39,037 nt of DNA from CADCTB01 sp038214685 (GTDB taxonomy: Bacteria; Actinomycetota; Acidimicrobiia; Acidimicrobiales; AC-14): the NCBI GenBank assembly GCA_038214685.1, contig JBBQRO010000021.1:1-39037 (forward strand), given 5' to 3'. A program made the translations under genes and the position numbers. The notes under the pieces are model-generated. The model did not search any database. It worked only from the letters and a program-made list of their open reading frames with translations, and was not told where the DNA came from. Below, piece after piece: positions 21,594 through 28,478 of this stretch. Within the stretch, counting starts at the first letter, position 1; each line of letters opens with the position of its first letter.

Positions 21594-21915
21594 CCGTGGC
21601 GAGGTCTGGCTCGCAGCACTCGACCCGGTTGGCCCGGGCGAACAGGGCGGCACACGGCCGGTCTTGGTGGTCTCGACCAACTCATTCAACGCCTGGCCGG
21701 TCAGTCTGGTGATGGTCGTCCCGATCACCACACGCGACCGCGGGTTCGCTCACCACATCCTTGTCGCGGCCGGCGGGCTTGACCGGTCCTCGTTCGCCAT
21801 GCCCGAATACCTGAGGTCGGTCGCACAACGACGACTGCAACGCCGCCTCGGCGCTGCTGACCAACCCACCCTCACCGCCGTTGACGACTGGCTCCGCCGC
21901 CTCACCGGGCTGTAG
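21586..21915 (+). CDS. mazF: MazF/PemK-type endoribonuclease toxin
   Basis: The 109-residue product has the PemK fold signature: RGEVWLAALDPVGPGEQGGTRPVLVV, with the catalytic-loop Arg in GTRPVLVV, then VVPITTRDR and the C-terminal AADQPTLTAVDDWLRR helix. Such toxins cut mRNA or tRNA at short sequences. ATG 21586 overlaps the antitoxin stop by 8 nt (ATGCCTGA), so translation is coupled. The downstream 21916-22133 holds only a 22-codon ORF (21994-22062) and no recognisable feature. Confidence 0.88.
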   Translation: MPDRGEVWLAALDPVGPGEQGGTRPVLVVSTNSFNAWPVSLVMVVPITTRDRGFAHHILVAAGGLDRSSFAMPEYLRSVAQRRLQRRLGAADQPTLTAVDDWLRRLTGL

Positions 21916-22133
21916 GCATCGCGACAGCCGGCACATTGCACAAGAAGTACAACGCCAGAACCGCTGAAGCGGGCGACCGCCGAGCGTTCTGCTATGGGCA
22001 ACGACCCACGCGTCGAGCGCTACCCGGGCGTGGTGACGGCTGAGGACCGTCGCCAGGCATGACGCCTGCTCCTACGTGGACGATCGAGGCGCTACGCGCC
22101 CACCCCCGCCGCTGACCGCCGGAGCCGGACTGG

Positions 22134-22589
22134 CTACTCGCTGAAGGCGGGCACTGCGGCGTCGTCAGCCGGGGCGTCGTCGGCGACGGCCGCGGCCTCG
22201 GGCGCCTCGCTGGTGGCGGCGGGGCTGTCGGCGTCACGGGGACCGTCGGGGCGAGGGCCACGGGGGCCGCCACGGCCGCCGCCTCGACCCTCACGACCGC
22301 CAGCCTTGTCGCTCACCGTGCGCTGGGTGTACGGCAAGAGGGCCAGCTCGCGGGAGGTCTTAATGGCGACAGCGACGTCGCGCTGGTGCTGGAGGCAGGT
22401 GCCGGTGGTGCGGCGGGCCTTGATCTTGGCTCGGTCGCTGATGAACCGGCGTAGGACGTTGACGTCCTTGTAGTCCACCCAAACCACATGGTCGCGGCAG
22501 AAGACGCAGACCTTGGGCTTTCCACGTCGGTTGGTGTCTCGGACCGGCGTCCGCTTCTTGCCGCGGTCGCGGTCGTTGTTCCGTGCCAT
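22134..22589 (-). CDS. rpsR: Ribosomal protein bS18 with long acidic tail
   Basis: The 151-residue product contains a complete bS18 (residues ~20-90): PKVCVFCRDHVVWVDYKDVN, LRRFISDRAKIKARRTTGTC, then QHQRDVAVAIKTSRELALLPY. CVFC plus the later Cys make it a zinc-binding (C+) form. An extension of about 58 residues follows, first Gly/Arg-rich (GGREGRGGGRGGPRGP) and then Ala/Asp/Glu-rich (ADDAPADDAAVPAFSE). Usual bS18 is 75-90 residues. It stands alone, away from rpsF-ssb-rplI, which suggests a second copy. A minus-strand -10, TACACT (22603-22598), lies 8 nt before the ATG, so it is probably leaderless and independent of aconitase, 44 nt upstream. Confidence 0.9.
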   Translation of the reverse strand: MARNNDRDRGKKRTPVRDTNRRGKPKVCVFCRDHVVWVDYKDVNVLRRFISDRAKIKARRTTGTCLQHQRDVAVAIKTSRELALLPYTQRTVSDKAGGREGRGGGRGGPRGPRPDGPRDADSPAATSEAPEAAAVADDAPADDAAVPAFSE

Positions 22590-22597
22590 CGCCAGTC

Positions 22598-22603
22598 AGT
22601 GTA
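22598..22603 (-). promoter_or_regulatory. Likely -10 of rpsR
   Basis: TACACT on the minus strand, 8 nt before the ATG at 22589, in the 44-nt gap after aconitase. It predicts a leaderless or nearly leaderless mRNA. Confidence 0.45.
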
Positions 22604-22633
22604 GCGGTTGAGGTCGCACCGACCGGTTCTGCC

Positions 22634-24895
22634 TCAGCGGCCGAAGCGCCGCCGGATCAAATTCAGGGCGCTTCCGGCTCGGTACCACTCGATGTGCTCG
22701 TCATTGAGGGTGTGGGTGCAGTCGAAGTCGACAGTGGATCCGTCACCACGATGGAGCCGGCAGCTGACGGGGAGGTCGTGGGCCAGGCCGGCCAGGCCCA
22801 GGATCGAGATGCGGTCCAGCTCGCCGACCTCGTCGTAGAACGCGGGATCGGCGAAGACCAGCGGCAGGACGCCCTGCTTCTTCAGGTTGGTCTCAGCGAT
22901 ACGGGCGAACGAGCGGACGATGACCGCCTTGCCGCCCATGAACCGGGGCTCCATGGCCGCGTGCTCGCGCGACGAGCCTTCCCCGTAGTTCTCGTCGCCG
23001 ATGGCCACCCAGGCCAGGCCGGCGTCCTTGTAGTGGCGGGCCACCTCGGGGTACGGCTCGCGGGCTTGGTGGACGTGGCACCAGCCGATGCCCGACTCGC
23101 CGGTGAAGGCGTTGGTGGCGGACAGGAACAGGTTGGCGCTGATGTTCTCGAGGTGGCCGCGGAAGCGCAGCCACCGGCCGGCGGCGGAGATGTGGTCGGT
23201 CGTGCACTTCCCCCGGGCCTTCAGCAGGATCCGCAGCTCGGGCAGGACGTCGTCGGTGTTGGGCGGGAACGGTTCGAGGCGCTGGAGCCGGGCGCTGGCC
23301 GGATCGATGACCACTTCCTCGGCCGAGCCGTCCTCGGGCGGGGCGAGGAAGCCGGCGTCGCCGGCGGCGAAGCCCCCGGGCGGCAGCTCGCAGCCTTCGG
23401 GCTCGTCGAGGGGCGCGTCACCGACCAGGTCGGTCAGCGGGTTGAAGTCGAGGGTGCCGGCCAGGGCGTAGGCCACCGTCGTTTCGGGCGAGGCGATGAA
23501 GGCGAGCGTCTCGACGTTGCCGTCGTTGCGCTTGGGGAAGTTCCGGTTGAAGGAGGTGATGATGGAGTTGCTGGTGCCCTTGACCACGTCGGAACGGGCC
23601 CACTGGCCGATGCATGGCCCGCAGGCGTTGGCCAGTACGGTGGCGCCCACCGCTTCGAGGTCGGCCAGCAGGCCGTCGCGCTCCACCGTGGCCCGCACCG
23701 AGTCGGATCCCGGGGTGACGAGCAGCGGCGTGCGGGTGCGCAGCCCCCGGGCCGTGGCCTGGCGGGCCACGCTGGCCGCCCGGCTGATGTCCTCGTAGGA
23801 GGAGTTGGTGCAGGAGCCGACCAGGGCCTGGGCCAGCTCCAGCGGCCAGCCCTGCTCCCGGGCCTCGGCGCCCAGCGCCGACACCGTGCGGCCCAGGTCG
23901 GGGGTGTGCGGGCCGACGACATGGGGCTCGAGGGTGGACAGGTCGAGCTCGATGAGCTCGTCGAAGTACGACCGGGGGTCGGACAGGACCTCGTCGTCGG
24001 GCCGGAGGTGGGCCGCCACCTTGTCGGCGGCGTCGGCCAGCTCGGTGCGGCCGGTGGCGGCCAGGTAGATCTGCGACCGGTGGTCGTAGGGGAAGATCGA
24101 AGTGGTTGCGCCGATCTCGGCGCCCATGTTGCAGATGGTGGCTTTGCCGGTGCAGCTGATGGCCGCCGTTCCCGGGCCGAAGTACTCGACGATGGCTCCG
24201 GTGCCGCCCCGCACGGTGAGGATCTCGGCCACCCTCAGGATCACGTCCTTGGGCGACGCCCACCCCGAGAGGGTGCCGGTGAGGTGGATGCCGATCAGGC
24301 GGGGCCAGCGCAGCCCGAGGGTACCGCCGGTCATGACGTCGACGGCATCGGCGCCCCCAACGCCGATGGCGATGGTGCTCAGGCCACCGGCGTTGGGCGT
24401 GTGACTGTCGGTGCCGATGATCATCCCGCCGGGAAAGGCGTACCGCTCGAGCACGATCTGGTGGATGATGCCGGCGCCCGGCTTCCAGAAGCCGATGCCG
24501 TAACGACGCGAGGCGGTGCACAGGAAGTCGTAGACCTCGCGATTGGCCTCCTCGGCCACGGCCAGGTCGGCGGCGGCGCCGTCCTGGGCCAGGATGAGGT
24601 GGTCGCAGTGCACCGTGGTCGGCACGGCCACGGTGGCCAACCCGGCCGTCATGAACTGCAGGACGGCCATCTGGGCGGTGGCGTCCTGCATCGCCACCCG
24701 GTCGGGGCGCAGCTCGACGTAGGACCGTCCGCGCACGGGCGCTTCGACGGCCGGATCGGCCAGGTGGGTGACGAGCACCTTCTCGGCCAGGGTCAGTGGC
24801 CGCCCCAACAGCCGACGGCCAGCCGCCAGCCGATCGTCGAGCTCGGCATACAGGCGCTGGACCAGCTCAACAGGGGTAGTGGCGGTGACGGTGAT
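22634..24895 (-). CDS. acn: Aconitate hydratase (mitochondrial-type)
   Basis: The product converts citrate to isocitrate in the TCA cycle using a [4Fe-4S] cluster. Cluster ligands are GSCTNSSYED (first Cys) and ANACGPCIGQW (second and third). Substrate motifs GTDSHTPNAGGL, TSFNRNFPKRNDGN, GRGKCTTDHISAAG (as ARGKCTTDHISAAG) and GDENYGEGSSREHAAMEPR are present. With the start at ATC 24895 it has 753 residues, the length of the mitochondrial-like aconitases. The N-terminus TPVELVQRLYAELDDRLAAG is conserved in that family and lies before the first canonical codon, TTG 24808. An in-frame stop lies a few codons upstream of the ATC and no ATG, GTG or TTG intervenes. AGGAGG stands 6 nt before the ATC. 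Confidence 0.95.
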   Translation of the reverse strand: MTVTATTPVELVQRLYAELDDRLAAGRRLLGRPLTLAEKVLVTHLADPAVEAPVRGRSYVELRPDRVAMQDATAQMAVLQFMTAGLATVAVPTTVHCDHLILAQDGAAADLAVAEEANREVYDFLCTASRRYGIGFWKPGAGIIHQIVLERYAFPGGMIIGTDSHTPNAGGLSTIAIGVGGADAVDVMTGGTLGLRWPRLIGIHLTGTLSGWASPKDVILRVAEILTVRGGTGAIVEYFGPGTAAISCTGKATICNMGAEIGATTSIFPYDHRSQIYLAATGRTELADAADKVAAHLRPDDEVLSDPRSYFDELIELDLSTLEPHVVGPHTPDLGRTVSALGAEAREQGWPLELAQALVGSCTNSSYEDISRAASVARQATARGLRTRTPLLVTPGSDSVRATVERDGLLADLEAVGATVLANACGPCIGQWARSDVVKGTSNSIITSFNRNFPKRNDGNVETLAFIASPETTVAYALAGTLDFNPLTDLVGDAPLDEPEGCELPPGGFAAGDAGFLAPPEDGSAEEVVIDPASARLQRLEPFPPNTDDVLPELRILLKARGKCTTDHISAAGRWLRFRGHLENISANLFLSATNAFTGESGIGWCHVHQAREPYPEVARHYKDAGLAWVAIGDENYGEGSSREHAAMEPRFMGGKAVIVRSFARIAETNLKKQGVLPLVFADPAFYDEVGELDRISILGLAGLAHDLPVSCRLHRGDGSTVDFDCTHTLNDEHIEWYRAGSALNLIRRRFGR

Positions 24896-24901
24896 GACCT
24901 G

Positions 24902-24907
24902 CCTCCT
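24902..24907 (-). promoter_or_regulatory. Shine-Dalgarno site before an ATC start codon
   Basis: A perfect AGGAGG on the minus strand is followed by a 6-nt spacer and the in-frame ATC (24895-24893) of aconitase. The overlapping in-frame GTC at 24898 is only 3 nt away, too close. Confidence 0.6.
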
Positions 24908-25060
24908 CTCGGCCCGCCATCATCGCGCCTGCCGGGCCCCCGGCTGTCCGCCGCGGCCGGGCCGGGGGCCACCTGCCCCCCTATGCTGGTTCGGCACGGG
25001 ATCCGCACGGAGCTGACGGCGTGCCGAGCGCTGGCGACCAAGGCCGCTCTGGAGGAGGAC

Positions 25061-26458
25061 ATGGCAGACGACGAAGGAACAGCGCGGCGCACCAGCAAGG
25101 CCACGAAGGCTCCGAAGAAGGCGGCCCCGAAGAAGGCGGCCGCCAACGCCCCGGCCGTGAAACAGGCGCCTGCGACCCGGGTGGCGGTTCGGAAGGGCGG
25201 GGCGGAGAAGGCGGTTGCGGCCAAGGGCGTGACCAAGAGGCAAGTGGCCAAGAAGTCTGGGAACAGAGCGACAGCGGCCGAGACGTCGACCACCGGCAGG
25301 TCCGTCGCCAAGAAGGCGGGTTCGGGCGCCCGACCGGCCGCCCGTGCACCCGGCGCAGTGCTGGCCGGGCGGGAGAAGCAGCCGCCGCCGTTGCGGTTGG
25401 CCGCTGAGCAGACCTTCGACGACGACCCCTGGGAGGCGCCGGTCCCCGAACCGGTCCGGGAGGACCCTGCGGCCCGGGTGCGCGGCCTTCTGCGGGCCGC
25501 AGCCTTGAGCCTGGAAGAGAAGAACCGCCCGCCGGCGGCTTCGGCGCCGGCTGTGGCGAAGCCCCCGCCGCCCGTACCCGTACCCGTACCCGCTTCGCCG
25601 CCTCCGGCCCCCAGCCCGGCACCCGACCAGCCGATCACCCGGGTCCTCGTTGCGCCCATCGTCGAGGAGCCGGAGCTCGAGGCCTCCGAGCTGGAGGCCG
25701 AGCGGGAGCTGGAAGAGGACGAGGGGGAGTGGTCGCCGCCCGAGGTGCTCGACGACGCCCCGCCACCCCCTCGGCCCCGTCCCCCCAGTCCGCCGCCGCC
25801 GCCGCCGCCGCCGCTTCCCGAGCCCGACATCGAGGCCCTCATTGCCCCCCCGCCTCCTGCGGCGGAGGCGACGCCCAAGCGCGGGGGCGCCGGCCTGTCG
25901 GTGGTGGCCATCGTGGCGGCTCTGGTCGTCCCGCTGTTCGGTGCCATTGCCGGCTTCGTCCTGGCCCGCCGGGCACGCCGCCGGGGTGCCGCTCTGGCCG
26001 GTGTCGCCCGGGTCGTCTCTGTCCTCGCCCTGGTGGGCTGGCTGGTCGGCGCCGGCGTGTTCGGGTTCGTGGCCCTGCGTGACGAAGGGATCGACTACTC
26101 CAAGCTCAAGGTGGGCGACTGCTTCGACTCCTCGCAGTCCAACGAGGTCCGGGGCGTGAAGGTGAAGTCGTGTTCGGAACCCCACAATTCGGAGATCTTC
26201 TTCCTGGTCACCCACCCGGCCGGGCCGGGAGAGGCCTATCCCGGGAAGGACCAGCTGGTGCAGTTTGCAGCCGACGCCTGCCTGGGCCAGCCCCTCACCG
26301 ACTATTTGGGCATCCCGCTCGAGCAGTCCATGCTGAAGGACTTCGAGATCGTCCCCCAGGAGTCGGCGTGGGAGGACGGCCGTCGGCTGCTGGTTTGCGG
26401 GATCGACACCGGTGGGCAGGGGGACATCACCGGTTCGGTCATGGGGACCCGCCGCTGA
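25061..26458 (+). CDS. Septum-formation-type membrane protein with histone-like tail
   Basis: The 465-residue product has four parts: a Lys/Ala-rich N-terminus (KATKAPKKAAPKKAAANA, to residue ~100) like histone H1 tails; a long Pro/Ala and acidic linker (to ~275) with a run of prolines; two membrane helices with a basic loop RRARRRG between them (DUF4190-like, ~280-345); and an extracytoplasmic domain with VGDCFDSS, VKVKSCSEPHNSEIFF and RLLVCGID, the four-Cys pattern of actinobacterial septum-formation/DUF4333-like proteins. GGAGGAGG precedes ATG 25061. A TATGCT at about 24981 could be its -10. The cytoplasmic basic tail could contact nucleic acid or the acidic linker; that is inference. The gene diverges from aconitase. 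Confidence 0.75.
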   Translation: MADDEGTARRTSKATKAPKKAAPKKAAANAPAVKQAPATRVAVRKGGAEKAVAAKGVTKRQVAKKSGNRATAAETSTTGRSVAKKAGSGARPAARAPGAVLAGREKQPPPLRLAAEQTFDDDPWEAPVPEPVREDPAARVRGLLRAAALSLEEKNRPPAASAPAVAKPPPPVPVPVPASPPPAPSPAPDQPITRVLVAPIVEEPELEASELEAERELEEDEGEWSPPEVLDDAPPPPRPRPPSPPPPPPPPLPEPDIEALIAPPPPAAEATPKRGGAGLSVVAIVAALVVPLFGAIAGFVLARRARRRGAALAGVARVVSVLALVGWLVGAGVFGFVALRDEGIDYSKLKVGDCFDSSQSNEVRGVKVKSCSEPHNSEIFFLVTHPAGPGEAYPGKDQLVQFAADACLGQPLTDYLGIPLEQSMLKDFEIVPQESAWEDGRRLLVCGIDTGGQGDITGSVMGTRR

Positions 26459-26777
26459 GCCCGGAGCGCGCCCATCGATGGCCGGCAGGGTTTCGGGCCG
26501 GCGGGCCGAGGAGCGGCCTGTTCCTGGTGCCTGTTGGCTGCCGGCCTGAGCGCCGCCATGGTGCCCCAGGTCGTCCCCGAGGCGAAGGCGGCGTGGGGAC
26601 AGGTTCGCGGCCACCAGTCCTGACCGACGCCACCCGGCACCGGCCCGCCCTCGGCACCAACCGTCTGCTGACGGGAATGCGGCACTGTGGGGCTGGCGCA
26701 ACGCCTGGTACGGGGGGCCGCGCAGGGCGCGTCGCAACAGATCGACCACGGGAGAACGACATGGACGGAGTGACATC
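26459..26777. other. 319-nt gap, no firm gene
   Basis: GC3 is high in several frames. A 29-codon plus-strand ORF (26534-26623, containing MVPQVVPEAKAAWGQV) has coding-like composition but no ribosome binding site. No terminator or promoter is clear. A GGAG at 26765-26768 serves the SDR gene. Confidence 0.35.
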
Positions 26778-27767
26778 GTGATGGACCGAAGGGTGGTAGT
26801 GATCACCGGAGGGTCAGCGGGCGCCGGGCGGGCCGCAGCCCGTGCCTTCGCCCACCAGGGGGCCCACGTGGCCCTGCTGGCCCGCGGCCGGGAACGACTG
26901 GAGGTGGCCCGCCGTGAGGTCGAGGGGGCCGGGGTGCGGTGCCTGGCCGTACCCACCGACGTGGCCGACGCCGAGGCGGTCGACGACGCCGCCTCCCAGA
27001 TCGAAGAGACGCTCGGGCCCATCGACGTCTGGGTCAACAGCGCGATGACGTCGGTCTTCTCCCCGGTGCACCAGCTCGAGGCCGCCGAGGTGCGCCGGGT
27101 TGCCGAGGTCACCTACCTGGGCAGCGTGAACGGGATCCTCGCCGCCCTCCGGCGCATGCGCCCGCGCGACAGTGGCACGATCGTTCAGGTCGGCTCGGCC
27201 CTGGCCTACCGGGCCATCCCCCTGCAGGCCAGTTACTGCGCGTCGAAGTTCGCCATCCGCGGCTTCGTCGACTCGCTGCGGTGCGAGCTCATGCACGACA
27301 AGAGCGGGGTGCGGGTGACCACGGTGCACATGCCGGCCCTGAACACCCCGCAATTCGGCTGGGTGCGCAACCGCATGCCGTTCCACCCCCAGCCCGTGCC
27401 CCCGATCTATCAGCCCGAGGTGGCGGCCCGGGCCATCGTGTGGGCCACCGACCATCCCCGCCGCGAGTACTGGGTGGGCTATCCCACTGTCGGCGCCATC
27501 CTGGCCACTTCCGTCGTGCCCGGCCTCCTCGACCGGTACCTGGCCCGCACGAACTACCAGGCCCAGCAGACCGACCAGCCGGTGAGCCCTGACAGCACCG
27601 ACAACCTCGAGGAGCCTGTCGCCGGCACCCAGGGGGCCCACGGCATCTTCGACGACCAGGCCAAGGAACGCAGCCTGCAGAGCCGGCTCAGCATGCGCCG
27701 GCGCACGGTGGCCGGCGCCGCGTCAGCTGCCGCCCTGCTCGCCCTCGGCGCCCGCCGGCGGAGCTGA
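26778..27767 (+). CDS. SDR-family oxidoreductase
   Basis: The 329-residue product is a classical short-chain dehydrogenase/reductase. It has VVVITGGSAGAGRAAA (cofactor loop TGxxxGxG), DVADAEAV, VNSAM in place of the usual NNAG, and a catalytic Ser (QVGSALAYR) with the Tyr-x-x-x-Lys in SYCASKFAIRG. HMPALNTPQF follows the active site. The last 60 residues are an extension ending in RRRTVAGAASAAALLALGARRRS, a possible C-terminal membrane anchor flanked by arginines. GTG 26778 (with GGAG upstream) or ATG 26781 starts it. The substrate is unknown. The last 45 nt overlap the convergent GAF-ANTAR gene. Confidence 0.85.
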   Translation: MMDRRVVVITGGSAGAGRAAARAFAHQGAHVALLARGRERLEVARREVEGAGVRCLAVPTDVADAEAVDDAASQIEETLGPIDVWVNSAMTSVFSPVHQLEAAEVRRVAEVTYLGSVNGILAALRRMRPRDSGTIVQVGSALAYRAIPLQASYCASKFAIRGFVDSLRCELMHDKSGVRVTTVHMPALNTPQFGWVRNRMPFHPQPVPPIYQPEVAARAIVWATDHPRREYWVGYPTVGAILATSVVPGLLDRYLARTNYQAQQTDQPVSPDSTDNLEEPVAGTQGAHGIFDDQAKERSLQSRLSMRRRTVAGAASAAALLALGARRRS

Positions 27768-28460
27768 CGGCGGCGACTGGCCGGGACTGACGATCTCGCC
27801 GGCGACGTCGCGCAGCTTCACGTTGAGGCGCTGTGACGCCCGCTTGAGCATCTCGAAGGCCTGGTCGGCGGTAATGCCCTCGCGGGCCATGAGGATGCCC
27901 TTGGCCTGGCCGATCAGGTCCCGGGACTGCAGGGCCTCTTCCATCTGCTCGTCGTGGAGGGCCGTCGACAGGGCCACGGCCGCGTGGGCGGCGAACACCA
28001 GGCCGACGGTGCGGGAGCGCTCGTCGAAGGCGTCGGCACCCTTCGAGTAGAGGTTCAGCGACCCGAGGGTGTCGCCTGCGACGAAGAGGCGGAACGCCAG
28101 CATGCTGGTGACCCCTGTCTCGCGCTGGGCCCGGGCCGAGAACTCCGGCCAGCGCTCTTCCCGCCCGAGGTCGCCAGTCTGGAAGACCTCGTGGCTCCGG
28201 ATGGCACTGAGGCACGGGCCTTCGCCCGTCTCGTACTGAAGGTTGTCGACGGTGCGGGGCACGTCGTCGCTCGCCGCCGGGGTGGTGACCTGCTTGCCCT
28301 TGAGGAAGGTGATCCCTGCGTGGTCGCACCCGTCGATGGTCTCCACCGCCAGGTCGACGATCCTCTGGAGCGTCTGCTGGACATCGCCCTCGGCTAGGAG
28401 GGTGCGCGCGATCTCGGCGAAGGTCTCGGTGCTGGCTTCTCGCTCGTCACCGGAGCTCAT
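27723..28460 (-). CDS. GAF-ANTAR regulator downstream of gltB
   Basis: The 245-residue product has a GAF domain (about 20-165, with DGCDHAGITFLKGKQ, YETGEGPCLSAIRSHE and LFVAGDTLGSLNLYS) and an ANTAR domain (about 175-230, RDLIGQAKGILMAREGITAD then AFEMLKRASQRLNVKLRDVA). It should bind dual-hairpin RNA and prevent termination in response to a GAF signal. It starts 18 nt after the gltB stop with GAGGG before the ATG, so it is very probably in the gltB transcript. ANTAR proteins such as NasR control nitrogen genes, which fits this place. The 3' end overlaps the convergent SDR gene. Confidence 0.88.
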   Translation of the reverse strand: MSSGDEREASTETFAEIARTLLAEGDVQQTLQRIVDLAVETIDGCDHAGITFLKGKQVTTPAASDDVPRTVDNLQYETGEGPCLSAIRSHEVFQTGDLGREERWPEFSARAQRETGVTSMLAFRLFVAGDTLGSLNLYSKGADAFDERSRTVGLVFAAHAAVALSTALHDEQMEEALQSRDLIGQAKGILMAREGITADQAFEMLKRASQRLNVKLRDVAGEIVSPGQSPPSAPPAGAEGEQGGS

Positions 28461-28478
28461 AGTCCCTCTTTACTCCTC

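Noticed and set aside
21120..22062. Short ORFs at 21120-21194 (minus) and 21994-22062 (plus)
   Set aside because: They have coding-like third positions, but no ribosome binding sites or recognisable features, so they are only mentioned, not called as genes.
22583..25060. Upstream 826 codons of a very long plus-strand ORF ending at 26458
   Set aside because: This part is antisense to aconitase, whose motifs are complete. The real gene starts at ATG 25061 with a strong ribosome binding site.
26534..26623. 29-codon plus-strand ORF before the SDR gene
   Set aside because: The codon use is good but there is no start signal and the opposite strand looks equally coding.
24920..27112. 730-codon minus-strand ORF
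   Set aside because: It overlaps the septum-formation-type and SDR genes in antisense and shows no family motifs.
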